Of a stretch of DNA of 64,000 nt, positions 1-12,720 are shown piece after piece. The DNA is taken from the NCBI GenBank assembly GCA_031841125.1, contig CM063110.1, forward strand, positions 20,393,626 to 20,457,625. The letters run 5' to 3'. The stretch comes from Acanthococcus lagerstroemiae. Taxonomy: Eukaryota > Arthropoda > Insecta > Hemiptera > Eriococcidae. Position 1 is the first letter of the stretch. Every line of letters starts with the position of its first letter. Under the pieces are notes generated by a model that was given only the letters and a program-made list of their open reading frames with translations, did no database searches and had not been told where the DNA came from. The position numbers and the translations under genes were made by a program.

Positions 1-986
1 TAAGCCATATTAAAGAGTCTATCTTCGTAGCTGCCTCCGGCTGGTTTTTGTAGATACCCTAGTTTTCAATTCCCCCACCCCTCAGGTCGGAGCTCTACTC
101 AGCATTTCGAGTTGACGTCCTCACCCGCTTCCATCTTTTGGGTCGCCAGTTGTTTAGGAGTTAAATATGCTTTTAGCATAGTTCCTACCCAGAGGCGTAG
201 TCAAGGGGGTTGGAATCCCTCTTTTACCGCTTCATCAAATAGCTATTTTTCTATAATTTTAGGACCCCTTCTAACACTTCTTCTATTTAGTCAAGTTCAG
301 ACCCCCCCCCCTCTTTGAACGCAGGCTGGCTACATCACTGTCCAGCCCACTTCAATCCCCTAATGATCTCAGTACGGGGAAGTGAGGAAAATAAGACTTG
401 TTTTACTGTTTTCATCAGTTTATCAACTTAATAAATGTTCAAAAATGGCTTGGTGTTTGGTGTTTAGTGTATAACTGCATAAATATTGCGGCTTTCACTT
501 TTTATAACACTAAAAACTTGTGCAGTTATAAGTCTAGTTAGTATCCAGTGTGACTATCAACGACCTACATCTATTTTATCACTCGAGCTCATACCAACCA
601 CGGACTTGAAGCCATTTGAAAAAGCTTCTCTTCCGACTCCCAGCTACCCCAAATTTATAAAGCTTTCGACTTCCTTCCAAAATTAAAAAACTTCCGGCTA
701 CCAGTTTTACAGCTTCCGGCTTCTGGGTACCAAGTCTTTGTAAGTCTGTTAAAATTGTAATTTTACAGGAGAGTATTTTGAAAATAATGTGTCTTAAATT
801 CTGACTGTATAAGATAAGGTAGGTCCCACCATTTCAGATGTCAAAATCTCAAAATAATGTATTAGTAGTAGACACTTTGTATTGTATATGGTACACGCTA
901 CACGGTGCAGTGCGAGCGTGATAGGCTAATAGCTTATGTGAAAAGGATCATACGACAAAACACTGAATTCACAAATCACAAGAAGC
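1..986. other. Intergenic sequence with a MITE and AT-rich filler
   Basis: No gene is recognised here. The stretch holds a short hAT-like MITE (190-340), C-rich runs near 300-312, and a patch of GGCTTCC / CCGGCTACC-type low-complexity sequence around 600-740 that recurs at 1720-1830 on the other side of the 720-bp element starting at 987. Confidence 0.6.
190..340. mobile_element. Short hAT-like MITE, CAGNGGCGTAG end family
   Basis: The left end reads CAGAGGCGTAGTCAAGG, and the reverse complement of the right end reads CAGTGATGTAGCCAGCC, giving an imperfect terminal inverted repeat. The ends resemble the better preserved MITE at 22863-23103 (CAGTGGCGTAGCCA). The 8-bp flanks agree at only about half of positions, so the target duplication is degraded. 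No coding capacity. Confidence 0.5.
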
Positions 987-1714
987 TAGGGATGTGCCTT
1001 GGAAAGAAATAATGGAAATTCGGGGAAACTTTGGAAATTTTCAAATTTTTGCATGAAAACACACTCTTCTTTCATGTTTCATGTACACACCTTCTTTGAT
1101 AAAAATCTGAGCCATTGTTAAAATTTAAGCTATTTAGTTTAACTATATTTTGTTCTTCAGTTGAGGGTAGAACTAGTATTCGATTAAATCGTATTCAACA
1201 ATTAAGGGAGTTTTATGTCAAAAAATTCTTCAATACTTATGGATTCAACCGAACTAATTAAAGTCCAGTATAGTAGCTAGTAAATGGAATAAAAATTGAT
1301 TCTTCGGTCTTCACTCAGTACTAACTTATATCCGTGAAATAATTTTAAAAAATGATAATACTTAATTCGTATTATTTTCTCTCATGAATAATTACAAAAT
1401 TACAATGTCTAATGAACAAGAAGAAAAAATTATAAGTTTGACTTTTTATGTGGTCGTAGCTGCTAGCTAGTACCATTAGGATCGAGAAAGGAAAAAAGAG
1501 GAATTCCAAGAATGCACAGCATCTTCTAAAATGTTCTAAAGCTTATTACAGACGTCCAGAGATTAAATTCAGTGAGAAAGCCCAAAAAAAAATATATATA
1601 TTTTAAAAAATGGAAATTTTGTAAAGAAATAAACGATATATTTCTTTCCAAAATTTCTTACTGTTCCAAGTAATATTTCCGGAAATATTTTCAAGGCACA
1701 TCCCTACAAGAAGC
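979..1714. mobile_element. 720-bp hAT-type non-autonomous element with perfect 8-bp TSD
   Basis: The element spans 987-1706. It starts TAGGGATGTGCCTTG and ends with the exact reverse complement, CAAGGCACATCCCTA. CAAGAAGC flanks it on both sides (979-986 and 1707-1714), an exact 8-bp target-site duplication as made by hAT transposases. The interior is AT-rich without a long ORF. It sits in the GGCTTCC-type repeat upstream of the PXMP2-like gene. Confidence 0.9.
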
Positions 1715-2208
1715 CGATCAAGAAACCGAAAAACAATTAGCTTCTCTACCGGCTACCTGCTTACAAGTATTTTGGCTACCATGCTTCATCTGGCTTCCCA
1801 AAATTTTGCTCAAAACCGGCTATCCTGAATCCTGATACGAAGTACGAACATAATTTCCCTTCTCTTCAACAACACTATAACACAAAAATGGCGTTGTAAC
1901 TTTACCCATATTTATAGAGCCTTAGAAAAATGTAACTCCATGGGAAACACAATTTCATATCGCTTCTGGCAACACTGATCACGAGTTACAATTATAAATG
2001 TAAACAAGACTCCTGATTAAAAAACTAGTTATCAATAATTATTTCGAAGTAGGGATTTATTGCATGGAACAGAGTCGTGTGAGATAATTAGAATTAATTT
2101 TTCAGTGAAAGTTTTTCAGTAATGTTGATTATATTTTATATTTAAAAACTGGATTCAAAAAATCATCTCTGAAAAATCATATTGTTGAAGTATCTATCAA
2201 AATCATAG

Positions 2209-2388
2209 GTAAGTTTGTGTTCTGAACAAATTCGTCATATTTATTAATTATTATCTTCTTATTTTAAATACAAGGTTTCAGCTGTGCACGCCATTATTCT
2301 CGACTCCATCTCACGGTTTCCCATTATATCTTAATTCCTGACTGAAGAATTTAAATACAAGAAATTTATAACGTGATTTTGTTTCTAG
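2209..2388 (+). other. Candidate 5' UTR intron of the PXMP2-like gene
   Basis: A strong donor (ATAG then GTAAGT) lies at 2208/2209, and a pyrimidine-rich acceptor (TTTGTTTCTAG) ends at 2388, nine bases before the PXMP2 ATG. This suggests a non-coding first exon ending at 2208. Two TCAGT initiator-like motifs lie just upstream (2102-2106 and 2116-2120). No transcript evidence is available. Confidence 0.5.
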
Positions 2389-2397
2389 TTATACGCA

Positions 2398-5053
2398 ATG
2401 GCGTTGTCAAAGCCGTCGTACTTCTTACAAGGACTTGTTGCGTCGTACTTTGAGCAGTTATATGTAAGGCCGATAAGAACCAAAGCTTTAACAAGGTAAT
2501 GCTTAGTTACTGTTTCTTTACCAGAGTATTTATGATATTTATGAGTAAATGGTGAACCTTACTTTCTTCCGAATGTTTTCAACATTAGAAATTGTATAGC
2601 AGCTATTGACATGAAACTACATAGCATCTTTTAACAGAAACGGAGGGATGGTAAATGGTGAGGCTTACGTTCTTACAAATAAGATGTTTTCAGCATGAAA
2701 ATTTTTATATAGCAGTTGTAGAAATGAAGCTATCCTCTTCTGACAGAAACTGATTGATGGTATTCAGATGTTGAACCAAAAAAGACTTGGATAATGAACA
2801 TAATACCTAACTGATATTTGATATCGAGTACTATCTTGTTAATGTACTTTAATGTTTGTTATAGCTGTTTTATATCGGCGTTTGGAAATCTAATTGCTCA
2901 ATACATCGGCGGAGCGAAAATGATCGATCAAGATAGTGTAATTGCATTTGGTTTATTTGGGTAAGATTAAATGATTTCCATCAATGTTTATCATATATCA
3001 AGACTAGTGAATTAAATTTCAGACTAGCTATTGATTTTCTGAATTCACACTTCATGTATTCAGTAACACCACAGACTGAATTACCCCATTAAGAATTCTT
3101 CAAGGCCATACTACCATTCAACTGATTTTTAAATGTGTTATTTCAGATTGCTATTTGGTGGGCCTGTTCCTCATTTGTTCTATCAGTTTTTGGACAAACT
3201 GGTGCCATATGACTCAAAAAATGCGATTTTCAAACAACTGTTTATAGAGCGACTGTTGTTCACCCCTTTCTATCAATACTTCGTGCTCTACACCATTAGC
3301 AGGCTTCAGGTAATCATTGTGATCTTTGCCAGGGTTATGGAATCTGAGCCGGAGCCGCGAAGAAACTCAGAGACACTAAATTTATATGGTCAGAGCTGAG
3401 GTTTTGAAATTTGAAGGACAGGGATGCGTTGGGCGGAAGCCGCTGTCATCAAAATTTTCAAACTACGAATCAGAGCTGAGGTTCTAGAAAGACACAAGAT
3501 TTGAAAAGCAGACGTATGGAGCAGGGGCTATCAGGTTCCTTAATGTCAGAGCCACAATCGGAGCCGAGGCTCTGGAAAAAGAGCTCGCACAGAACTTTAC
3601 TGTATTCATATTTTCAAGCCTGAACTTAAACTTTGAGTTGCTTTCTAGTTTAAAAAGCTCAAATTCACGAACAAATTTAATCATAGTGTAAAACGAAATA
3701 CGAGCATGATTTTTAATGTATTGTAGTTACTTCATCGAGTGATTATTTCTGAGTGTTCCCGTATTATTTTCATGTTAAGGTCTCCTATCTCTGCAACCAC
3801 ATTAACGTTCTGAAGAATTGGCCTTCAAGGTTCATGTTTGCTGAATGCTTTTCCCTGTTCGAAATAACGTATTCTTAATTCTAACTTCTTAGTTATTATT
3901 CATCCCGTCATTTTCAATATTATGTTGGTTAGCGATCAGTGAGTGCGTTAACAGTACATGACAATTTTTCTATTTTTAAGGTGTGCCAATTCACTTTTTT
4001 GTTTCTGTTGACCATAGCGCTTCCCACTGTTACGCCATCTTCAGTGGAGTTCCCTACTATTTCTTTTTGTTAGTCCGGTATTTATATAGTGATATGTAGT
4101 ACCGTATGGTAATTCTATTGGTGTGTTCTTATTGGTTGTCTGTGTGTCGTCTGTCCAATCAGGGAGTGTTATGTTATTTAGTAAATTGGCACACTCTAAA
4201 CACAGGATATTACCAAGTTTATTCCCACTCCAACATGGACACTAAAAATAACAATTTTTGTTCATGGATTTCAAATTCATCTGATTGTCTTGACGTATTG
4301 ACTCTCTAAAAGACTACTGGGCGATATGAACATTAAGATGCAAAATATGTTCAACGACATTGATCCTCCTATTATCTCACTTAATCTTCAGTTTCAGTAT
4401 TGTTTAATAATATTTTAACTCAACATGAAAAAGAAAATTACAAAATTGAAAGCTATTAATGCTTATCTTTTAAGTTTTTTGAACTCTGTTTTAAGCAAAA
4501 ACTCTCTTGCAATAAGCTGATAACTCAACTTGTTTTTTTCTTTCTTTCTTTCTTTTCATTTATGAAATTTATTGATAATTATTGAGTTTGCCCAAGTCAT
4601 TAAATATGTTCTCATAATGTTACAAACGTTTTAATTGTTATTTTGCTTCGTAATTGCAGGGGAAATCGCATAAAGAAGCATGTAAAGAGCGCGATGAACT
4701 GTACTGGACCTTGTTGAAGGCAAATTTGCATGTCATCACGTTGATTCAATTTATTAATTTGAAATACGTCCATCCAATGGTAAGTGTACCTTTCAAATTG
4801 TTGTCTTTTGAAACAAATTATCACTTTTTTGGCTGGTTCTGTGTTAGTGAACTATGACAGCTAACACTTCCTTTCAAGAGAATTGGAAACTGAGTAAAAT
4901 CATTTTATTTATCTATGTTTCCAGCTGAGAGTACTTGTCGGCAACTTGGTCGGTTTCTTTTGGATAATTTACTTTGCCCATAAGAAACAGGCAGCCGCGA
5001 AGGCGGCAGCTGCAGCTGCCCGAAAGAAAAAAGTGACACCTACCTCCAAGTAG
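2398..5053 (+). CDS. PXMP2: PXMP2-like peroxisomal membrane protein (Mpv17/PMP22 family), 5 exons
   Basis: Exons are 2398-2495, 2865-2960, 3147-3309, 4660-4779 and 4925-5053. All introns are GT-AG and phases join without a break to give 201 residues, the usual size for the family (about 180-200). Visible family marks are GGPVPHLFYQFLD (residues 69-81), the ERLLFTP block (99-105), YWTLLKANLHVITLIQFIN (134-152) and RVLVGNLVGFFWIIYFA near the C-terminus. Four hydrophobic segments fit the four-helix Mpv17 fold. The tail is Ala/Lys-rich, ending KKKVTPTSK. PXMP2 is known as a pore-forming protein of the peroxisomal membrane that passes small solutes; that role is inferred by family. The start is the ATG just after a 5' UTR acceptor. 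An AATAAA at 5096-5101 may be the poly-A signal. The choice between PXMP2 and another Mpv17 paralogue is less sure than the family. Confidence 0.9.
3979..4197. mobile_element. Possible MITE inside intron 3 of the PXMP2-like gene
   Basis: GGTGTGCCAATT near 3980 is mirrored by AATTGGCACACTC near 4183, an 11-12 base inverted repeat about 190 bp apart within the 1.35-kb intron. No clear target duplication was found, so this could also be an old or chance inverted repeat. Confidence 0.35.
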
Positions 5054-8000
5054 TCGTCAATATTCCAAATTTTGACTTTCAATTTTTTCTTTTATAATAA
5101 ATAATTAACTTGATTATCTATTCGTCGCATAAAAGGTTACGAATTCGAGAAATAAGTGATATTATTATAGGTAGGGGTTGATTTTACATATTGTTCTTTT
5201 TTTCTTTCTGTATCATAGGTTAGTCATTTTTACTGTGTTTGTTATACATTCGGTTGAACTGAAAAATTTGTTTTTTTTCGGTCAGTAAGTTCATGTTTGT
5301 ATTGGAAGTGACGAGGTTTTGTTCTCCGGCATGAAATCAGCCGATTTAAATGTTCATGAGAAAATTTGTTCATTGCCGACAAATGTTCGAGTTTGTAAAT
5401 TTACAGTTGTGTATTAGTGGATGTCCTAGAACAGGGAACATCCACGTAACATGTCCATCAGTTTCGGTTTGCATGATCTGTCACTTGTGCACTGACTGAC
5501 TATCGATAATGACGGAAATAATAGGGCTGTTATGGTTGGACAAGTAATATTTTGCTTCAGCTTTATCTTATTGATGGTGAAAATGCCATCAATCAAATTT
5601 TGAAATAGGAATAAGTCAAGATCTTCTAAGCAAGAGGTATTTTTGGTCTGAAATTGAGAATTCACATTACTGCACAGCATTCCTCGTTCAAAATATGGCT
5701 GATGATTTTCATCATCAGCGAGATAAAATTTCAGACAAAACGTATACAAAATCGAATGGTCTAATTGGCACTACCTTCACACCCTTTTACTGTCAGAGGT
5801 GATATAGAAACCAAAATCTAGCTCTTTGGAAAGCGTGAGAGGTAAATTTTGAGACTTAAGCTCTTCAAAAGTGCTAAGCTCTAACATTTTGAAGACTGAG
5901 TTCTAAAGCTGAAATTCCAGATTTGACCGATAAACAAAAAGAGCGAAGCTACCAAAGAATAAAATGATGACCACCTCTGCCTGTCGGGGGGAACGATTTT
6001 CAATGTTTGCTACTGAGGAACACAATGCGTAGTAAAGTTGATAACTTGTCTAACACGTCCGAACTTCCTATGATTCAAAAAATAAAATAATGCGAATCAC
6101 AGTTAAGTTATTTGTTATTTCATTGATTGATTGCGTATTTGTATTATGAAGTCGGTAATGGCTGTGAATTGATAGTAGATTTTCAGATTCTTAATCACAT
6201 ACTTTTTACAATATTACACTTTATTGAAAATGTATGACGTTTGAATGTTATGTTTTTTTTTTTTAAATTGATCATCCGTTTTCGAGGTTCTATCTAACTA
6301 TACATATCCATAAGCGATAGGACCTTCTTGAAAACAGTTGGTCCTACGTCCAGTTCTTGTTCCGTAGTTAATGGTTACAAATTTACTGTTATTAATTTAT
6401 TGTAATTATATTTAATATTACCGATGGCTGAAATTCTGTTATTTTTCATATTGCAATACATTTTCTTTTTTATTAATGATTAAACTATTGTCGTTATTGT
6501 TAATATTAATATATAAAAATTAGGCCACTTCACGATTCAAGAGTTTAGAAGAAACCGATTCGACTTGACCTTAAACTTGCAATGATAGGCAATTGAGTAG
6601 TAATTTTTATAAATGTATCATGTTCGAGTGACAGTATTATACATTATTTGGTGTTACATTACAAGGTGATGATTTCTAGAAAAACTAAGGGGGAAAAAAG
6701 TTTTGTGAAGGACCTGACAATCTCCAGCATAAATGATTGGACTGATGACACGGACTAAGGTTCTTGATTCTTACATACAAAAGAAAAATCATTTCGATCT
6801 CTGCTGGTATCGTCAAACATTTAAAAAGTCTGCGACGCCTAGCTCCAGAAATAATGAAAATAAGTGGATGACTTTGTCAGTTGACATCAAATAAAGAATT
6901 AGGTGACTGGCACCAAATTTTACCAGCTCTCAGTCTGAAACCGAAATGGTGGATAAAAATAGGGACGGAAGACCACAAGACCATACATTTTCCAAGTCGA
7001 TTGTTTCTTATTGGCCAGCTTGTCAACCTTCAGATCACTGGCTAGGGTAAACGCGATATAGTCCATTGTGCTTGATCAGAGCTGAATCCCGGTCCCACAT
7101 CACCCATTTGCTAGAGAATTATTTTGGGTCCCGATTTTTCATCAGTAAGTAACAGTATTGAATCACTAACTGAAGACAGTAAGGATTAGGCTACAAGTTC
7201 TGTACTTTTGCAGTTATAATTTTTGAAATTGGATGGAACTGGGAAATCAGAAGACCAAATATTTAATCCAACCTGCGACCTTTCATGGCTAGTGGTTTTT
7301 TTTTAAGGAAAGTTTTTTTTTTTTTTTTTAAATATTTATTTCAAACAAGTTTTTTATTCACAAAAATAATTTTAATTAAACAAATGCAGTTTTTATGGAA
7401 ATGTCTGACACTGTTTCTACGTTTTAGACAACTAGCAACACTACCGTTGAAATAACACTTTCATTTCTCAAAAACAGAGATTTGCTGTTGGCATTAACAT
7501 CAGAACCGCTCCGATCTGGCTAACTTCGAAGATAAATTGAATTTACTTTCGGCTCGGACTAAAATTTTCAAAATTGGTTCCAGTTTCGGCGACGGCAAGT
7601 ATCGAGCTCTGGCAAAGAATTGTTGACGGCTCCGGCTCAATTAAAAATGAGGTTTCTGTTTCAGCTTCGATTATTCTAAGAGAATGGGAAGATGTGAAGG
7701 AGATAAGGAGACGGGGTGACATTAAAGGGCCGGACCAAAATCAAAATTTGGCATCGGTTTCAAATTCAACTCTCATAAAATTCTGAAATTGGCTTCGGCT
7801 CCGGTTCAAATGATCCCTTCACGTGCCGAATAACATAAACTGACTTTTAGAACATACAAAATGTTTTTAGATCGAGTCCAATGTAAATTTTCTATGTGCA
7901 AATTAATTGATGACAAATTTATTCAACAGAAACCTCACAAAAGTTTTAGATTTTTAATAATTTTCCAACTACTGAGAGCCGCTGATTTTCTAACTGAAAT

Positions 8001-8776
8001 CAATTATCAGATCTTTGGGAGAGGCTCTTTCTTTGATAACCCCCTGGATGCAAGGGATAATGGAACACGGAAAGACAGGGAACGAGTAACAAACCACAGA
8101 ATGTAACTAAAAACTAGGGTGAAAGTTTATTTTAATTAATTAATTAATTTCATTCATTATTTTATTTTAATTATTTCAATTTTTATCAATTTAAGTAATA
8201 TATCTTTTATAGAATTACTTTCAAAACTTTTCCATACTATGAGCCGAGAAAATTAACATGAAAACACGTGAACTAGCATAGCTTACTAAGTTCAACTTTT
8301 CCTCAGTAACGATATCATTTAGATTTAGGTAATGGTAATGGTATTTAGAAAAATGAATTTGAATCGACATCGGTTCTTGCAATACAAGATATACTGTGCA
8401 CTGTAAATTATATAAGTAACACCTTTGGCTCTTTCAAAATTTATACAAGTTGATTTTACAAACATCCGGGTTCGAAAGGGGGGAACATTAAAAAACAAGA
8501 AAATTGAGTCCGTATTCGATAATTGACCAATAAAAGTAGAAATTGAAAGCTGAAAATCTATAGGCTAAACAATTTTACCCTTCATTTCTCTGACTGCCAT
8601 GCACCAAGACCATAAACAAGTAATAGCAATAGACGCTAATCTTCCTTTGATTTTTCTCTACCTTCAATCGATAAAGCTGATACTTTGAATGCGATGGAAG
8701 GTTTACTACCACAGAGGGTTGTTGAGCGGGAAGGAGTCCCACCGTACATTTATAAGGCATATAGTTAGTTTCTATG
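5054..8776. other. Long intergenic region without a recognisable gene
   Basis: AT-rich sequence with homopolymer T/A runs (7303-7330) and a short AATT tandem near 8140. Around 7500-7810 there is a patch of CGGCTC / GGCTCCGG-type low-complexity repeat like that at 3340-3600 and 14140-14640. Open frames are short and show no domain, splice structure or similarity that I can defend. Confidence 0.6.
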
Positions 8777-9650
8777 TACTTCCCTCACACACACTTTTAA
8801 TCTAATACTGAAAACCTCCACTTTTCCAACAACATGGAAAAACTCTCGAATTATTCCCATTCCAAAAGTCAGAAACATTAATGATATTGAATTAAATAGA
8901 CCAGTTACTATTATTTCAACCCCTGGGAAAATTTTCGAGTTATTAGTTCTCTTGGAAAAAATGTCTCCTTAAATAAATAATTTAATTACGGATCAACAAC
9001 ATAGTTTTGTATCAGGGAAATCAGTAGTTACAAACCTAAAATATATTTCACCGACTTCCTATCCCAGAAGATTGATGAGGGCTCACAAGTAGATGCCATA
9101 TATACTGACTTCCAAAAGGCATTTGACTGAGTCGATCACAATATACTATTGTTAAAATTTATTACATTAGTATGTGTTTTTAGACAAACTTACTTCTCTA
9201 TTCAAATCATACTTGCAAAATTGCACTCAAACGGTTTCTTTCCATAACACCACAGCCGAACCATATATAAGTGTATCAGGAATTCCATAAGGATCCCATC
9301 TGAGACCACTACTTTTTAATCTCTTTATTAATGCCTTACCCGCTGAAATTAAAAACTCGGAAACCTTGTTATATGCTGATGATCTTAAAATATATAAAGA
9401 AATAAAAACAAGAAACAACTCAGATAAATTACAGGAAGACCTTAACTCTTTGGATGCATGGTGTAGAAGGAATAATAACCTATCATTAAATATAAAAAAA
9501 TGCCATCATTCATAACTTAAAAAACAACAACAAAAAAACAATCACAACCTCGCATACAATTGAAGGAGAAAGATTGGACATAAAAATAGGAAGAGGAGAC
9601 CTTGGTGTAACTCTAGATTCCACTCTTACACATTGCAATAACATAATAAC
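8777..9650 (+). pseudogene. Decayed non-LTR retrotransposon reverse transcriptase (Jockey/CR1-like)
   Basis: Conceptual translation shows reverse transcriptase landmarks in order: TTWKNSRIIPIPK, then LNRPVTIISTPGKIFE, then DFQKAFD-stop-VDH near 9110-9138, then SGIP-stop-GSHLRPLLFNLFIN near 9278, then LLYADDLKIY with the YADD catalytic box at 9371-9382, and finally GDLGVTLDS near 9600. Several in-frame stops and small shifts (for example the TGA at 9128-9130) show it is dead. It lacks the endonuclease domain, as expected of a 5'-truncated copy. Sequence to about 10250 may include its 3' UTR. Confidence 0.85.
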
Positions 9651-10262
9651 ATGAGTGTTTGTTGAAACTGTGTTGATCCTGAATGGTGGAGGGGTGGCTG
9701 GAAATGAATTTTGAGAACTGGTGAATGAATGTATGAATGCATGAATGATTGAATGAATAAGATATGGATGATAGTAAGAGAGAAGGGCAGATTATGAATG
9801 GTCAAGTATAAGTGGATAACAACATATAAATGTGTTGTAAGTTAATTTTAGTTCAAGATTAAATGTTAACATAGACTTAGGTAATAAACGTCCAGAATCT
9901 GATTATTTATAATCTGTAGGAGGGGATTAAATAAAATAATGATTTTTAAATTATGTTTGTATGTGCTATTGGTGCATGTTGGTAGATAATGGTATAGGTA
10001 TGAGTGTTGCCTGTGTTGAGCAAGTGTGTGTGTGTATGGTGGGTGTGTTAACGGATAAGTTTTTTCCCCCCTATTAATAGTATGTATTATTATTTTTATT
10101 AGTTAATACTTTATTTTATTTATTTATTTGTTTTCTTTTTATTTTGATAATAACGGTGTGTTTTCTATGTTCCAACACACAGCAGAAGGGCTCAAATATA
10201 TCATTATTTTCTTTTACAATTTGATAAACAATTATCTATTCAATAGAATTAACTGACGGGTA
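9651..10262. other. Probable LINE 3' flank with GAAT microsatellite
   Basis: No gene seen. It contains a GAATGAAT-type microsatellite around 9720-9760 and TG-rich sequence near 10025. It probably represents the old 3' UTR of the LINE fragment upstream plus spacer. Confidence 0.4.
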
Positions 10263-10437
10263 CAGGGAAAGAAGCAGGTAAGATTTGTACGTGAATTTAG
10301 CAACCCGTTTTTCTGGACCCTAGCTTCCTTTCAGGCATCCTACCATAGCTCAGCTACTTCTACTCATTACTCCCGTTCCAACGGTATTAATAATTCGATT
10401 TTGCCAAAAAAGTGATTTACATGCTTCTTTCCCTGTA
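10261..10437. mobile_element. Tc1/mariner-like MITE with TA duplication
   Basis: TA at 10261-10262 is followed by CAGGGAAAGAAGCA. The right end is the reverse complement, TGCTTCTTTCCCTG, ending at 10435 and followed by TA. The inverted match extends three more bases outside (GGG/CCC). The 173-bp length and lack of coding sequence fit a MITE. Confidence 0.7.
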
Positions 10438-12429
10438 CCCTTCAATTGCTAAGCAGGAAATAAGATGTACAGAAAAAGAAGTCTTTTTTGATGTCACACA
10501 TTCTTATGTTGCATAGCTCTCTATGATGATTCATAGTGTGAAATTAGAACTATTAGAACATAACCTTATTGGAAGATTGGAACTCGGAATTGATGTGGCT
10601 GACACCTAGCGGCTGAGTTGAGAACCTGTCTACTTTGAGGGATCAAATAGGGAAATCGCTCCAATAAGAAATGTACAAGCGATGATTAGATACTTTGGAT
10701 TTTAAAACATTTAGAGTTATTAGAAGGCAAATTCGTAATGAAATAACTTTTCTACAATATTGACTATAAAAATTAAAATAGTAGGTAAACAAAACAACGT
10801 AACAAGTGAAATCCTCATACAAGACTGATCGTCCTTCCTGGTGTTAAAGATTAGGAAATATAGATTTTGATCACTCATCTACTTCCTTACATGTGGACGC
10901 TGTTCAACAAAAGGGAACCAACTAACATTTGTAAACAAAATGAGTTATTAGTATCGTTGGAAAGAGCGTAAAACGTAGACTTTTTCAAAATTAGGCCTCC
11001 GATTCAAAAATGTGTACTCACGTTGAAAAAAGCTTATCAGTAAACGCAATGTCATATAATTTCTACATGGCTCTTGAACTTCGAATCACGAGCGCTCTCT
11101 ACATTTCATTCCACATCCCAATAATACAAAACAGGTGTAAAAGAAAAAGAAATCTAAAATTTTGCTTTGTTTTTGTTTAAAATACTACTTTTTTTTTCTT
11201 CTTAGAGTCGCTGAAACCACATTAAAAAACAAAAAACAAGCACACATCAGTAAAATTTTCTATCAGAGTGTATGTCCATGACATTGTTCTCCACCAAAAA
11301 ATCCCGATTTTCCAAGAAGACATTTTTATAATTTGTTTTTGATTAATACATGTTTGAATGTGTTTTTATTATACTCAGATTTTGTTTTATTGAGTAGTTC
11401 TCAGGAAATTTCATATAAGATGCATATTATTATGTCTTTCACATCTATTCATCTGTCCCTTTAATAATGCTTCAAGTTCTTTATTCCAGCAACATAATTC
11501 TTATAAAATAATAAATTCACATGTTTTTTTTTTTTTTACTTCCAACTTTACTTAAATGAAATAGTTCAAGTCAAGCTTTATCCTCATTATATTCATAACA
11601 CTTAAAATTCTTTCACTTGTATAATTTCCGGAACTTTCAGTAAATTGGGGCCGTGCTCTCCCCCAGCTACTCATATTGTCAACTTTGTTCTGTACTCACA
11701 GATATACTTCTCCCTCAGCTACCCATATTGTCAACTTTGTTCTCTACTCACAGATATTTGTATAATACGTGAAATACAACTTAAGCTACTCAATTACTTA
11801 CTATTTATTGTACAGCTTTTCCCAATGATACAATCCATTCAACGACCTATTGGCAATCCAGTTCTTTGAAGAGAGGTTGGTTCATTAGAGTATTTACAGT
11901 TTCGCATACAATTCAACATGGTTGATGCCCTTATTAAATCTTCATAAGGAGTAAGAACTCTACTCTGATAGTTTCTGGTACTAGTGCTTCACTGTATTCA
12001 CATGTAATACCAAGATACCAAATGATACGTGTAAAAAACACTGTAACAGTTATTCAAGAATTAGCATAAATATGCAAAACAAGAAAATAATATAAAATTA
12101 TTAATTATCATTGTACTCACGTGAGAAAATATATTCAGAGATGGATACTGTATTTGCGGCACAAACACAAATAATGCAAACAAGAAAACACTAACACATA
12201 GTTTGATCAAAAACCACCAAGGTACGGACATTAAACCACAATCACATATACATGTATTAATCCATACCTACACTGAGTCATTATGTACCTATTTAATTTG
12301 CAACTCAGTTTTGTTATACTATCCTTAATTCTTAATTTGTAACAACCAACACCAACTAACTACAACAGCGTACCTACTCTTCCATTAATATGGAAATCAA
12401 AATATACGCTGTTAAATACCCGATAATTG
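10438..12429. other. Intergenic region, no gene seen
   Basis: AT-rich spacer. The only clear structure is an approximately 51-bp tandem duplication (about 11660-11761) containing CATATTGTCAACTTTGTTCT twice. Other open frames are short and featureless. Confidence 0.5.
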
Positions 12430-12720
12430 GAAAGGACTCACCGACTGGAACACTTCAGGCAAAAAAAGGTGCCCAACGCGAGAGTAATTTAAAAAGAATC
12501 AAAATTCGAATAAGAAGGCTATGCTTTACCGCTAGAGCAAATTTGAAAAAAACGAAAGAAATATCGGGACGTACTCATGATCGACGAAGTCCGAGCACAA
12601 TAAATTCCAATAGAGCACGATAAACGCGAATGGAGCGCACTAAAGAGAAACGTAGCACAAGTCATTATGAATTATCGCGAACACTTTTCACTTCACCGCA
12701 CTTCACTAATACTCGATTCT
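12430..12720 (-). repeat. Old reverse-orientation relative of the TCAGTG-array element
   Basis: On the minus strand this stretch carries GAAGTGTTCCAGTCGGTGAG, which exactly matches the stretch following the tandem arrays near 17460, preceded by a similar CGCGTTGG block. Upstream on the same strand are loose repeats of TCGTGCTC / ATTCGCGTTTA. It looks like an older, inverted member of the family seen at 17.3 and 18.7 kb. Confidence 0.4.

Noticed and set aside
8466..8480. GGGTTCGAA, a tRNA T-loop / B-box-like word
   Set aside because: No acceptor stem, A-box or anticodon arm could be paired around it; similar GGTTCGAA words in the satellite are also isolated.
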